Shown: in pieces, positions 1-8,605 of the stretch
Layout of the letters: each line of letters opens with the position of its first letter
Numbering within the stretch: the stretch's first letter is position 1
Origin: Pseudarthrobacter defluvii
GTDB taxonomy: Bacteria; Actinomycetota; Actinomycetes; Actinomycetales; Micrococcaceae
NCBI RefSeq assembly: GCF_030816725.1
Contig: NZ_JAUSYG010000001.1
Location: 3,844,001 to 3,908,000 of the forward strand
DNA: 64,000 bases
Reading direction: 5' to 3'
The notes under the pieces: model-generated
Told to the model about the DNA's origin: nothing
Seen by the model: the letters and a program-made list of their open reading frames with translations, nothing else
Database searches by the model: none
Program-made: the position numbers and the translations under genes

Positions 1-589
1 AGCCCAGGAACGCCTCGCTGCTGAGGGTGGTGGACATGATGTACAGCACCAGGGTGGCCAGCAGGTTGCCCACCGGGACGGCGGCCTGGGGCCAGCTGGA
101 CCAGAAGGCGCGGGTCTTGTTGGGGCTGTGTTCGGCCACCAGGAGGACAGCACCGCCCCATTCGCCGCCCAGCGCGAAGCCCTGGATGAAGCGCAGGGCC
201 ACCAGCAGTGCCGGAGCCAGGTATCCGATGTCGGCGAAGCCGGGCAGGCAGCCCATCAGGAATGTGGAGATGCCGATGATCACGATGGTGAGCTGCAGGG
301 TGGGCTTGCGGCCCAGCTTGTCACCGACCTGGCCGAACACGATGCCGCCCAGGGGACGGGCGATGAAGCCCACGGCGTAGGTGAGGAAGGCCTGGATGAT
401 TCCGTCCAGGTCATTGCCCGTGGACGGAAAGAAGTACTTGCCGAAGACCAGGGTGGCAGCGGTGGCGTAGAGGAAGAACTCGTACCATTCCACAACGGTG
501 CCCACCATGGAGGCGGCAACAATCCTCTTCAGTCCTGATCCTTCGGGTGCATGCCCGGCGTCGTTGGCCGGGCGCTGCTCTACGCTCAT
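1..589 (-). CDS. MHS-family MFS transporter, N-terminal part (runs off left edge)
   Basis: Only the first about 196 residues are in the window; the C-terminal half lies beyond base 1. The visible part has the hallmarks of the metabolite:H+ symporter (MHS) branch of the major facilitator superfamily, which includes ShiA and Pro[11 protein letters not shown] in the first membrane helix, [21 protein letters not shown] loop 2-3 with GDKLGRK, and [16 protein letters not shown] in helix 4. It should be an inner-membrane importer of an organic acid, polyol or osmolyte; the substrate cannot be told. The start ATG at 589 follows a TAGGAGA ribosome site. It is divergent from a LysR gene at 678, which is the obvious candidate regulator. 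A second MHS gene lies at the other end of the window. Confidence 0.9.
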   Translation of the reverse strand, partial: MSVEQRPANDAGHAPEGSGLKRIVAASMVGTVVEWYEFFLYATAATLVFGKYFFPSTGNDLDGIIQAFLTYAVGFIARPLGGIVFGQVGDKLGRKPTLQLTIVIIGISTFLMGCLPGFADIGYLAPALLVALRFIQGFALGGEWGGAVLLVAEHSPNKTRAFWSSWPQAAVPVGNLLATLVLYIMSTTLSSEAFLG

Positions 590-600
590 TGTTTCTCCTA

Positions 601-616
601 GTGTCCACATTGACAC
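601..616. promoter_or_regulatory. inverted repeat GTGTC-N6-GACAC in divergent intergenic region
   Basis: A perfect 5-bp inverted repeat with a 6-bp centre sits in the 88-bp gap between the leftward transporter (start 589) and the rightward LysR gene (start 678). LysR proteins usually bind such dyads between themselves and their divergent target. The site is seen in the sequence; its role as operator is inferred. Confidence 0.4.
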
Positions 617-677
617 GCGCTGTGATCTCCAGCACAGGTGACCCAGCTGAGTATTCCTGCACAAGTGAGGCACTTCA

Positions 678-1613
678 ATGGCCAAAGAGGCAGTCGGCAT
701 GTGCACAATTGCAGATATGAATGCGAACCCCGATGACCTGCTGGTCCTCCTCGCGGTGTCCCGCTCGGCAAAATTTACGACGGCGGCCCAGGCTTTGGGC
801 CTGAACCACACCACAGTCTCGCGCAGGATCGCCGGGCTGGAGAAGGCGCTCGGCGGCCGGGTCCTGAGCCGCGCCGCCGGAGGCTGGGAGCTGACGGAAC
901 TTGGCGAACAGGCGGTGCGTGCGGCGGAACAGGTGGAGGCGGTGCTGGGCACGCTGGGGCCCGCCGGCCAGGCACCCGACCCCATCGCCGGCGTCGTACG
1001 CATGACCGCGACGGATGGCTTCAGCGCCTACATAGCCGCTCCTGCCGTGGCGCGGCTGCGCCGGGACCACCCGGGCCTGAGCGTGGAAGTGGTGACCATG
1101 ACCCGCCGCGCGCTGCAGCAGCGGTCCGGGCTGGACATCGAGGTGGTGGTGGGTGAACCCCAGGTGCACCGCGCCCAGGCCGTCCGGCTGGGCGAATACC
1201 GCCTGGGCATGTACGCCTCCCGCGCCTACCTGGCCGAGCACGGGATGCCGGTTACCGTGGCCGAACTCAACCAGCACCCGCTGGTCTACTTCGTGGATTC
1301 GATGCTGCAGGTGGACGACCTCGACGCGCCCCGGCGGCTGGTTCCCGCCATGCGCGACGGCCTCACCTCAACCAACGTGTTCGTCCACGTCGAGGCCACC
1401 CGGGCCGGTGCCGGCGTGGGCTTCCTGCCCTGCTTCATGGCCGACCTCCACGACGACCTGGTCCGGCTGCTGCCCGACAAGATCGGAGAACTGCTCCCCT
1501 ACTGGATGGTCCTGCGCCCTGACTCGATGCGCCGCCCCGCGGTGGCCGCCGTCGTGCACGCCCTCCAGGACCGTATGGCAGAGCACCGCGCGGCGCTCCT
1601 GGGCAAGGGTTAG
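678..1613 (+). CDS. LysR-family transcriptional regulator
   Basis: 311 residues with a LysR architecture: an N-terminal winged helix-turn-helix (about residues 17-75, including [20 protein letters not shown]) and a C-terminal effector-binding domain. The domain ends in a [10 protein letters not shown] segment typical of LysR ligand domains. The start at 678 has GAGG seven bases upstream; an internal ATG at 717 would also give a complete HTH but has no visible ribosome site. It is divergent from the MHS transporter at 589-1 and probably controls it in response to the transported compound. The ligand is unknown. Confidence 0.9.
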   Translation: MAKEAVGMCTIADMNANPDDLLVLLAVSRSAKFTTAAQALGLNHTTVSRRIAGLEKALGGRVLSRAAGGWELTELGEQAVRAAEQVEAVLGTLGPAGQAPDPIAGVVRMTATDGFSAYIAAPAVARLRRDHPGLSVEVVTMTRRALQQRSGLDIEVVVGEPQVHRAQAVRLGEYRLGMYASRAYLAEHGMPVTVAELNQHPLVYFVDSMLQVDDLDAPRRLVPAMRDGLTSTNVFVHVEATRAGAGVGFLPCFMADLHDDLVRLLPDKIGELLPYWMVLRPDSMRRPAVAAVVHALQDRMAEHRAALLGKG

Positions 1614-1618
1614 TCCTC

Positions 1619-1678
1619 ATCGACTGCTCCGTATCTGCCGTTTTGGAGGCCGAAAACGGCAGTTACGGAGCAATCGAT
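1619..1678. terminator. 26-bp-arm near-perfect hairpin between convergent genes
   Basis: Arms at 1619-1644 and 1653-1678 match at 24 of 26 positions with an 8-base loop. Each arm carries CTGCCGTTTT next to the loop, so transcripts from either direction would end the stem near a U or A run. It lies between the LysR stop (1613) and the convergent spermidine-synthase-like gene, whose stop codon (1663-1665) and last five codons are inside the right arm. It probably acts as a bidirectional terminator. The arm is longer than a usual terminator, so a repetitive palindromic element is possible. Confidence 0.7.
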
Positions 1679-2607
1679 GGCAAGTCGTGGCGGACCGGGG
1701 TGCCGGCGGCGAATGCCCGGACCTGGGCGTCATCCCAGAGGTGCGCCGGGACCGCACCACCGAGGAGCCGGCGGCGCAGCTGCGGGTCGTCACCGAAGGG
1801 CACGTCGCTGCCGGCCATGACCATGTTCCCGTAGCGCCTGCCCTTGAGCATGGCGGGGTCGGCGATGATGGCGGTGTGCTTGAAGGCCGCCGCGATGGTG
1901 GCGGCGTCCTCCCTTGCATTCTTGAGGTCCGGGGCGTCGCCCGAGTTGGCCACATACAGGCCGCCGGGCGCCAGGACACGCTTGGCGTGGGCGGTGAACT
2001 CCGCAGTGGTGAGCGGCCGCGGGGTGTGCGCGCCTGCGAAGACATCACGAATGATGAAGTCACGGGTGTGTGCGGTGAGCGTCTCCGTCACGGCGCGGGC
2101 CTCCCCCACGCGGATCCGCAGCAAGGGCGCCTTGGGAAGGTCGAACCAGCCGCGCACGTACTCGGCCAGCTTCCCGTCCAGTTCCACCACCACCTGCCGT
2201 GCGTCCGGGTATGCGGCGGCAAAGTACCGCGCCATGGAGCAGGCGCCGCCGCCCAGGTGCAGCCCGCGCAGCTTGTGCTCCTGCAAGCCGCGGAGCTTCT
2301 GGCCGCGTCCATCAGGGGAACCAGTGGAGGACGACGGCGGCCAGCGGGACTCAATGAGCGCCGCCATCCACCGCATGTACTCGAAGTCCAGGAACAGCGG
2401 GTCGGCAAGATCGATGTGGGAGCTCATCACGCCGTTGATCTTCAGGAGCCACCCGGTGGAGTTGTCCTGGTCCGCGATCAGCTCGCAGTCGCCGGTGTCA
2501 ATGTAGTAGACGCCTTCCACGGGACCGCCCACCGCGGAACCATTCGCTACCTCCACCACGCCCGGCACGGGCCGGCTCCGGCCTCCTGACCTTCCGCGTT
2601 TGCCCAT
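1663..2607 (-). CDS. spermidine synthase-like methyltransferase-fold protein
   Basis: 314 residues resembling the soluble spermidine-synthase-like proteins of actinobacteria. A nucleotide-binding Rossmann core begins at about residue 113 (LRGLHLGGGACSMARYFAAA), followed by an acidic strand end (VVVELDGKL) and IIRDVFAGAHTP. The real SpeE gatekeeper and Asp pair cannot be confirmed, and actinobacterial homologues often are not polyamine synthases, so the reaction is left open. The start ATG at 2607 lacks a good ribosome site. It lies 47 bp downstream of the leftward hldE gene and could be the last gene of that operon. Its 3' end overlaps the right arm of the long hairpin. Confidence 0.75.
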   Translation of the reverse strand: MGKRGRSGGRSRPVPGVVEVANGSAVGGPVEGVYYIDTGDCELIADQDNSTGWLLKINGVMSSHIDLADPLFLDFEYMRWMAALIESRWPPSSSTGSPDGRGQKLRGLQEHKLRGLHLGGGACSMARYFAAAYPDARQVVVELDGKLAEYVRGWFDLPKAPLLRIRVGEARAVTETLTAHTRDFIIRDVFAGAHTPRPLTTAEFTAHAKRVLAPGGLYVANSGDAPDLKNAREDAATIAAAFKHTAIIADPAMLKGRRYGNMVMAGSDVPFGDDPQLRRRLLGGAVPAHLWDDAQVRAFAAGTPVRHDLPSIAP

Positions 2608-2654
2608 TACCCGTGCCCCGCTTCAGTCATGCCTCAACATTAGATGCACAGGCC

Positions 2655-4190
2655 CTAGTTGACCGGGCTCGGTGCCCCCTTGCCGTCCCGGATCCTGTTC
2701 ACCACGGCCGTGGTGGACCGCTCGGCCACGTAGTCCAGGATCGCAATGCGGCCGCCGTACTCCTCCACGGCCGGCGTCTCCTCCAACATTTCGGGCGTGT
2801 AGTCCCCGCCCTTGGCATACACCTCTGGCCGGAGCCGCCGGATCAGCGGTGTGGCCGTGGGCGTATCAAACACCGTCACGTAGTCGACGCAGCTAAGCGC
2901 GGCCACCACCGCCGCGCGGTCCGCCATGTTGTTGATGGGCCGGCCGGCACCCTTCAGCCGGCGCACGGAGTCATCGCTGTTCAGAGCCACCACCAGGACG
3001 TCACCCAACTGCTTTGCCTGGTTCAGGTACCGGGTGTGGCCGCTGTGCAGCACATCGAAACAGCCGTTGGTCAGCACGATCCGCTGGCCCTGGGCCCGGT
3101 GCAGCTCCATCTGCCGTTCCAGCTCGTCCGCGCTGAGCGCCGTGTCGGCAAAGGCCTCCAGGTAGCGGCTTAGCTGCGCCGTGCTGCATACGGACGTCCC
3201 GGGCTGATGGACCACCACGTCGGCCGCCGACTGGGCCAGGTCCAGGCTGGCGGTCAGCGGCAGCCCGGCCGCCCGCGCCAGCGTCAGGGCCGCAACAAAC
3301 GTGTCGCCCGCCCCTGATGCCTGTTTCTCCGCTGCGGGCCGTGCCCACGTCCGGTGCCGCACGCCGTCGGGCGTCAACAGCACGGTGCCGTCCCGGTCCA
3401 GGGTGACCACCACCGCCCGCGCGCCGGTGCCCTCCAGCAGGGCCGCGGACTCCGCGCCCACCACTTCAACCCGTTCCTGGCCTTCCGGCAGCTTCCGGTC
3501 CAGCAACCGCGCGGCTTCCAGCGCGTTCGGGGTGACCAGGTCGGGTTTCAGGGCGGCCCATAGCCGGGGGTCGTGCGCGTCAACAACCACCAGCGGGCGG
3601 TTGGTTCCGGCAGCCCCGCCGCCCACGGCATCGGCCAGTGCCGTGCGGACGGGGTCAGCCACCACACCGGTTCCGTAGTCACACACCAGGACGGCATCCT
3701 GGCGTTCGACGGCGGCGCGGACCGAGGCGGCGAGCGCAGCGAGGGCGTCTGCGGGGACAGCCTTGGCTGAGTCGTCGAGGCGCAGCATCACCTGCCCCCC
3801 GCTGCTGATCCGGATCTTGGTGGTGGTGACCATGTCCTGGTGCGTGTGCAGGTGCTGGACATCGATGCCTGCGGCGGCAAGCTGCCCACGGAGGTCCTCG
3901 CCCGCGTCGTCGGCGCCGATGATCCCCGCAACGGAAACCTTGGCTCCGAGCGCGGCCAGGTTCATGGCGGTGTTGGCCGCTCCGCCCGGAACGGATTCGC
4001 GGGATTGGATATCCACCACCGGCGCCGGGGCTTCCCGGCACAGACGCTCAATGCTGCCGCTCCACCAGCCATCGAGCATCACGTCACCGATCACCAGGAT
4101 TGACGGCTGTTCCGCGGCCAGCCGGCCCGGCAGCCAGTCGGACAGCGCCCGCTGGGTGGAGAGATCGACAGGTTCCGGGGACCCACTCAC
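2655..4190 (-). CDS. hldE: bifunctional heptose-7-phosphate kinase / heptose-1-phosphate adenylyltransferase (HldE), copy 1
   Basis: 511 residues, two domains as in bacterial HldE (RfaE). Residues about 30-330 form a PfkB-type sugar kinase (GDVMLDGWW, PGGAANTAMN, and the catalytic anion-hole motif SGAGDTFVAA). Residues about 365-511 form a nucleotidyltransferase (NGCFDVLHSGHTRYL with the HxGH motif, then LNSDDSVRRLKG). Known function: phosphorylates D-glycero-D-manno-heptose 7-phosphate at C1 and later adenylylates the 1-phosphate to ADP-heptose. Its start overlaps the stop of the upstream aldehyde dehydrogenase by 4 bp. A second, divergent hldE lies at 6483-7886 in the same operon, so one copy may have shifted in specificity. 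All key motifs are intact. Confidence 0.92.
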   Translation of the reverse strand: MSGSPEPVDLSTQRALSDWLPGRLAAEQPSILVIGDVMLDGWWSGSIERLCREAPAPVVDIQSRESVPGGAANTAMNLAALGAKVSVAGIIGADDAGEDLRGQLAAAGIDVQHLHTHQDMVTTTKIRISSGGQVMLRLDDSAKAVPADALAALAASVRAAVERQDAVLVCDYGTGVVADPVRTALADAVGGGAAGTNRPLVVVDAHDPRLWAALKPDLVTPNALEAARLLDRKLPEGQERVEVVGAESAALLEGTGARAVVVTLDRDGTVLLTPDGVRHRTWARPAAEKQASGAGDTFVAALTLARAAGLPLTASLDLAQSAADVVVHQPGTSVCSTAQLSRYLEAFADTALSADELERQMELHRAQGQRIVLTNGCFDVLHSGHTRYLNQAKQLGDVLVVALNSDDSVRRLKGAGRPINNMADRAAVVAALSCVDYVTVFDTPTATPLIRRLRPEVYAKGGDYTPEMLEETPAVEEYGGRIAILDYVAERSTTAVVNRIRDGKGAPSPVN

Positions 4191-5638
4191 GGCAGGTCCT
4201 GTTCATCGGGGCTGAAGCCCGGTCCGGAAGCCAAGGCCGCCGGAGGCGCTTCAATGTGCACCACCTTGACCTGGGTAAACTCGTCCAGCAGCTCGGGCCC
4301 GTAGCCGAACCCCGCACCGCTCTCGCCGCGGGGCTGCGCTGCACCTCCGGGGGCGCCGCCAAACACGGCATTGACCTTCACGGTTCCCACGGGCAGCGCG
4401 GCCACGGCCTGCTGGATGTGTCCGATGTTGCTGCTCAGGACGGTGGCGGCCAGCCCGTATTTGCCGCTGCAGGCCAGGCGCAGGCCGTCGTCGAATGTGT
4501 CCACCACCTGCACCGGGGCCACCGGGCCGAACGTTTCCTCGGTCACCACCTGCATTCCGTCGGTGCAACCGAGCAGGACGGTGGCGGGGTAGAACGAGCC
4601 CGGCCCATCCGGCACCGACCCGCCTTCAACCGCCCGGGCGCCCTGCGCCAGGGCGCCGGCAACATGTGCATGGACGGCATCGCGCATCCGCCGGTCCACC
4701 AGCGGCGCCACTGTGCCGTTGACGTTCCGGAGTGCTGCCTCGGCCTCCAAGGCATGGCAGAATTCTTCGGCGATATCGCGGTGGACATAGATCCGTTCCA
4801 CGGAGGTGCAGATCTGCCCGCTGTTGCTGAACGCGCCGATCGCGGCCTGCTCAGCCGCCCAGACGGGATCCACATCGCGGTCCACCAGCAGCGGGTCGTT
4901 GCCGCCGTTTTCCCTGATGACATGTGCGCCGGTGAGGGCTCCCGCCTGGGCTATCCGGGCACCGGATGCGCTGGAACCGACGTGGGCGATTACGTCCACC
5001 TCGGCCTGGGACAGGGCCGCCCCAACTTCTGCACCTCCGGAGAGGGTCAGGAAGACGCCCGCTGGGAAGGCCGGCGCCAGGACCTCGCCCAGCGCCTCCC
5101 CCAGGCGGGGGCAGCGTTCGCTGGGCTTGTGGATCACAGCGTTGCCGGTGACCAGTGCGGCGCCGATCAGTCCGCAGGCCACGGCTACGGGGTCGTTCCA
5201 CGGGGTCAGCAGGACCGCCACTCCGCGCGGTTCAGCGATGGTGTAGTCGGTGGCGAGCCGGCTGCCGCGGAGGCTGTGGCCGCGCTGGACCGGGCCCAGC
5301 TCGGCATATTGCTCCAGGGTGGAAACGCCGGCCGCAATGCCTGCCAGCGCCTCCGCTTCCGGCCGTCCCGTCTCGCTGGCGTTCAGTCCGGCGAGTTCCT
5401 GGGCGGCAGCCTCGAGCGCCTTGGCGGCGGCGCGGAGGGCGGTGCCACGTTCGGCGGGAGCGGTTGCTGCCCAGCCTGGCGCAGCCCGGCGGGCCACGTT
5501 CACGGCATCGTTTACTGCGTCCGGTCCCGCCGCGGGCACCGTCCAGAGCATCTCACCGGTTCGCGGGTCCTCGATGGTGATGCCGGCGCCCTCGACTGTT
5601 TCATTGCCTGCGGTTGTTTCGGTGGCTGTGGTGGGCAT
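4187..5638 (-). CDS. aldehyde dehydrogenase family protein
   Basis: 483 residues of the NAD(P)-dependent aldehyde dehydrogenase superfamily. Visible motifs are PWNDPVAV (cofactor/oxyanion Asn), IHKPSERCP (cofactor Lys), ENGGNDPLLV (general-base Glu position, in place of the usual ELGGK) and the catalytic cysteine in NSGQICTSVERIYV. The TEETFGPVAPV motif is also present. It would oxidise an aldehyde to a carboxylate in the cytoplasm. It sits between an SDR and hldE and overlaps hldE by 4 bp, so it probably acts on a sugar- or glycan-derived intermediate; the substrate is not deducible. An 83-bp gap separates it from the upstream SDR, with GGGAGG just before the ATG at 5638. Confidence 0.88.
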   Translation of the reverse strand: MPTTATETTAGNETVEGAGITIEDPRTGEMLWTVPAAGPDAVNDAVNVARRAAPGWAATAPAERGTALRAAAKALEAAAQELAGLNASETGRPEAEALAGIAAGVSTLEQYAELGPVQRGHSLRGSRLATDYTIAEPRGVAVLLTPWNDPVAVACGLIGAALVTGNAVIHKPSERCPRLGEALGEVLAPAFPAGVFLTLSGGAEVGAALSQAEVDVIAHVGSSASGARIAQAGALTGAHVIRENGGNDPLLVDRDVDPVWAAEQAAIGAFSNSGQICTSVERIYVHRDIAEEFCHALEAEAALRNVNGTVAPLVDRRMRDAVHAHVAGALAQGARAVEGGSVPDGPGSFYPATVLLGCTDGMQVVTEETFGPVAPVQVVDTFDDGLRLACSGKYGLAATVLSSNIGHIQQAVAALPVGTVKVNAVFGGAPGGAAQPRGESGAGFGYGPELLDEFTQVKVVHIEAPPAALASGPGFSPDEQDLP

Positions 5639-5721
5639 GGTGTTCCTCCCGCCTTTCGCTGCTGGTATGTCGGTGTTGGTGGTCCTGCCGTGCCGCCAAG
5701 GTGTGGTGGCCGGTCCCCGGC

Positions 5722-6438
5722 TTAGGGCCAGGAGCCTTCTTCTTCGTGGCAGATCAGCATTTCGCGGACCTCGCAGCCGGTGGGCTGGTTGAGGGCGAAG
5801 AGAATGGCCTGCGCGGTGTTGGCGGGGTCGTTGAGCCGGGAATCGTCCTGCGGCTTGTACTGTTCGGTGCGGTCATCGAAGAACCGGGTCTTCATGCCGC
5901 CGGGGATCATGGTGGTGACCCCGATCTGGCCGCCGGTTTCCGCGGCCAGTGCGTGGCTGAAGCCCACCACGCCAAACTTGGAAGCACAGTAGGCGGTGGC
6001 GTCGGCCACGGCGCGCTTGCCCAGGGTGGAGGCCACGGTCACCACGCGGCCGTGGGTTTCCTTCAGGTACGGCAGGGCCGCACGCACTGTGGAGACGGTG
6101 CCCATCAGGTTGACCCCGATGACCTTTTCCCACTCGGTGGCTTCGACGTCGGCGAGCTTGCCGCAACGATCGATCCCGGCCGCGGTAACCACGGCGTCCA
6201 GGCCCCCAAGCGTCTCTGCGGCTTCACGTACCGCCTGTTCCACGGCGGCGCGGTCCGCCACATCCACTTCGAACGCCTTCACGCCGGAGACGCTGCTGAT
6301 GTCGCGGTCCAGGACCACCGGGGTGCCTCCTGAACGGAGGACGGCTTCGACGACGGCGGCCCCCAGTCCGGAGGCACCTCCCGTGACCAGGACGCGGCCG
6401 GGCGTGGTGGAGGCAGTTGCAGTTGGTTCTGCAGTCAT
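5722..6438 (-). CDS. short-chain dehydrogenase/reductase (classical SDR)
   Basis: 238 residues with a classical SDR fold: TGGASGLG cofactor motif at about residue 19, a DVAD acidic turn, an NAAG-like TAAGID, the catalytic serine in VASTLGK and YCASK active-site Tyr/Lys. Classical SDRs of this size oxidise or reduce a hydroxyl/keto group. This is not the extended-SDR type of HldD, so it should not be read as the ADP-heptose epimerase. AAAGGAAC lies just upstream of the ATG at 6438. It is 44 bp downstream of hldE copy 2 in the same operon and precedes the aldehyde dehydrogenase, suggesting two successive redox steps. Confidence 0.88.
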   Translation of the reverse strand: MTAEPTATASTTPGRVLVTGGASGLGAAVVEAVLRSGGTPVVLDRDISSVSGVKAFEVDVADRAAVEQAVREAAETLGGLDAVVTAAGIDRCGKLADVEATEWEKVIGVNLMGTVSTVRAALPYLKETHGRVVTVASTLGKRAVADATAYCASKFGVVGFSHALAAETGGQIGVTTMIPGGMKTRFFDDRTEQYKPQDDSRLNDPANTAQAILFALNQPTGCEVREMLICHEEEGSWP

Positions 6439-6482
6439 GGTGTTCCTTTCAATGGGGAAAACAAGTCGATCAGTAAGCAGGT

Positions 6483-7886
6483 TCAGCTGACCTTGGCGAG
6501 GGCATCCGCCAGGCCGGTAGTGGAGCGGGCGGGATGGAAGGGGACAGTGAGGCAGCGTCCGCCCCAGCTTTCCACCAGGTCCGCCTCGGGCAGGCGGGCG
6601 CCCTTGTAGTCGCCGCCCTTCACCCAGATGTCGGGGCGGAGCCGGTCCAGCGCCGCTTCGGGAGTGTCCTCGTCAAAGACCATCACCGCGTCCACGCACT
6701 CCATGGCCAGGAGCAGTTCCGCCCTGTCGTGCTGGCCGATGATGGGCCGCTCCGGACCCTTGAGCCGCCGGACCGAGTCATCGGAGTTCAGGCACACGAT
6801 GAGGCAATCGCCCAGTTCCCGGGCGGCGCTGAGGGAACGGATGTGGCCCGCGTGGATCAGGTCGAAACAGCCACCGGTGGCCACTACCCTTCCGCCGTTT
6901 TCACGCACCGAGCGGGCCAGCAACAGCGGTTCGGTGGTCCGCCGTGCCGGCACAGGCGCAGGGCGTGGAGTTCCAGCCGCGGCATCGGTCTCGCCGGTGT
7001 CCGGCAGCGCTGAAACTCCGCCCGCCGCCAGGAAGTCGGCGGCGTCATGGACTGCCAGGCCGGCTGCTTCCGGCAGGTCGCGGCCGGCCAGGAGGTGCAC
7101 CGCAAGGCTGGCGGCCAGGCGGTCGCCGGCACCGCAGGGGTCGCCGGCCTCCACCCTTGGCGCGGGAACGGCGTGGGGGGTCTCCCCCTGCCGCAGCAGG
7201 ACGGCCCCCTCCTCGCCCTTGGTCACCAGGACGGCTTGGCTGCGCCAGCGCTCCAGCAGGACCTCCCCGACGGCCGCGGCGGGGTCCGCGGACGTGGGAA
7301 CGCTTCCGCCGCCGGACTGCGCTGCCCGGGTGGCTTCGGAGATGTTGGGGGTCACGACCGCGACGCCGGGGACAGGGTCAGGGCCGGCGGGGTGCGGATC
7401 CCAGATGATGGGCACGTCGGCGGCAAGCCGGGCGAGCAGGTTTCGCAGCTGAGGGTTGGCTGCCAGTCCCCTGCCGTAGTCGGCAACGATCACCACGCCG
7501 GCTTTCTCCACGGCACGGAGCATGGCCGGGGTGACGTCGGGGACGGGGGTCTTTTCGCAGCCCTGGTCGAAGCGGACCACCGGATGGGAACCTGCACGGA
7601 CGCGGGTCTTGACCGGCGAGGGGTAGCCGCTGGTCCCCGCCACGAGCCGCACCCCGGCGAGGTGCCCACGCAGCTGGTTGCCGGCGTCGTCATCCCCCAG
7701 GACCGTCACCAAAGTGACCGGCCAGCCGTCCTGCGCCAGCATCCGCGATACCAGGCCCGCGCCGCCTGCGCGGCGGCGGACACCCGAAACGTCCACCACG
7801 GGAACGGGAGCGTCAGGGCTGAGCCGTGTTGCCTCACCGGAAAGATCGACGTCGAGCATCACGTCGCCCACTACGACGATCCTCAT
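6483..7886 (-). CDS. hldE: bifunctional HldE-type heptose kinase / adenylyltransferase, copy 2
   Basis: 467 residues, again a PfkB kinase (GDVMLDVDL at the N-terminus, DPCGAGDRLAAS active-site motif) joined to a cytidylyltransferase-like domain (TGGCFDLIHAGHIRSL, LNSDDSVRRLKG, KGGDYKGARLPE). The kinase half differs from copy 1: the usual GGAANVA stretch reads RRAGGAGLVSRM, and it is about 40 residues shorter. Its start overlaps the end of gmhA by 4 bp, so it is tightly coupled to the heptose pathway gene and is the better candidate for the housekeeping HldE. Copy 1 sits three genes downstream after an SDR and an aldehyde dehydrogenase. Whether the two copies split kinase and transferase roles cannot be told. 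Confidence 0.9.
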   Translation of the reverse strand: MRIVVVGDVMLDVDLSGEATRLSPDAPVPVVDVSGVRRRAGGAGLVSRMLAQDGWPVTLVTVLGDDDAGNQLRGHLAGVRLVAGTSGYPSPVKTRVRAGSHPVVRFDQGCEKTPVPDVTPAMLRAVEKAGVVIVADYGRGLAANPQLRNLLARLAADVPIIWDPHPAGPDPVPGVAVVTPNISEATRAAQSGGGSVPTSADPAAAVGEVLLERWRSQAVLVTKGEEGAVLLRQGETPHAVPAPRVEAGDPCGAGDRLAASLAVHLLAGRDLPEAAGLAVHDAADFLAAGGVSALPDTGETDAAAGTPRPAPVPARRTTEPLLLARSVRENGGRVVATGGCFDLIHAGHIRSLSAARELGDCLIVCLNSDDSVRRLKGPERPIIGQHDRAELLLAMECVDAVMVFDEDTPEAALDRLRPDIWVKGGDYKGARLPEADLVESWGGRCLTVPFHPARSTTGLADALAKVS

Positions 7887-8605
7887 GGCCGGCGTCCTTG
7901 CACCGTGGCGGCCATGGACGGGGTGTGCCGGGCCACCTCAAGGTCGAAGGCGCGGCATACCGCATGCAGCGCAATCAGGTGGCCTTCCTGCGCGTTGGCG
8001 TTCAGGGCGTCGATCATGACCGCCTCGTCGCAGGCCTCCGACAGTGGATTGGGGCCGGAGCCGGTGAGGGCCCAGGTGGTCACGTTGAGGCGGGAGGCCG
8101 CTTCCGCAGCACGCAGCAGGTTGGGGCTCTTGCCGCTGGTGGACAGCAGCATCAGCACGTCGCCGGAGCGGCCATGCGCGCGCACCTGCCGGGCAAAGAC
8201 GTCGTCAAACCCATAGTCGTTGGCGATCGCCGTGACGGCGGACGACTCCGCGTGCAGTGAGATTGCGGAGAAGGGTACCCGCTCCGTGTCGAACCGGCCC
8301 ACCAGTTCGGCGGTCAGGTGCTGGGCTTCCGCGGCGGAACCGCCGTTTCCTGCCGCCAGCAGCCGCTGGCCGCGGAGCAGGCGCACGGCCAGCTCCACTC
8401 CCCAGGCGGCGAGCCGGCCGGACTGGCTGCGCAGGGATTCCAAGGCCGGGACCACGTTGTCCAGGTGGGCGCGGACGGCGTCGGCGCTGGCGGGGTCGAC
8501 GAACGTGGCGCCGGGGAGCACTGCAGGCAGTGCCGGGGGCGTGATCAGGGTGCGCAGGTCCGCTTCACGCAGGTTTGATTCGCGCAGGGACGATTCGGCA
8601 GTCAC
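7883..8605 (-). CDS. gmhA: SIS-domain sedoheptulose-7-phosphate isomerase (GmhA-like)
   Basis: 240 residues with one SIS phosphosugar-isomerase domain. The GmhA signature GNGGSAAEAQH and a second loop LSTSGKSPN are clear. GmhA converts sedoheptulose 7-phosphate to D-glycero-D-manno-heptose 7-phosphate, the first committed ADP-heptose step. It is about 50 residues longer than E. coli GmhA because of an N-terminal extension rich in LRES/LREAD repeats. It overlaps the upstream glycosyltransferase and the downstream hldE by 4 bp each, which ties all three together. Assignment is strong because gmhB and hldE are in the same operon. Confidence 0.9.
   Translation of the reverse strand: MTAESSLRESNLREADLRTLITPPALPAVLPGATFVDPASADAVRAHLDNVVPALESLRSQSGRLAAWGVELAVRLLRGQRLLAAGNGGSAAEAQHLTAELVGRFDTERVPFSAISLHAESSAVTAIANDYGFDDVFARQVRAHGRSGDVLMLLSTSGKSPNLLRAAEAASRLNVTTWALTGSGPNPLSEACDEAVMIDALNANAQEGHLIALHAVCRAFDLEVARHTPSMAATVQGRRP

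Noticed and set aside
1663..2607. Firm naming as spermidine synthase (speE)
   Set aside because: Only the methyltransferase-like core is evident; the substrate-specific residues could not be confirmed.
4100..5725. 541-codon open frame on the plus strand
   Set aside because: It is antisense to the aldehyde dehydrogenase, Gly/His/Arg-rich, with no motif and no ribosome site.
5722..6438. SDR as the missing HldD epimerase
   Set aside because: It is a 238-residue classical SDR, not the extended type; length and motifs do not fit HldD.
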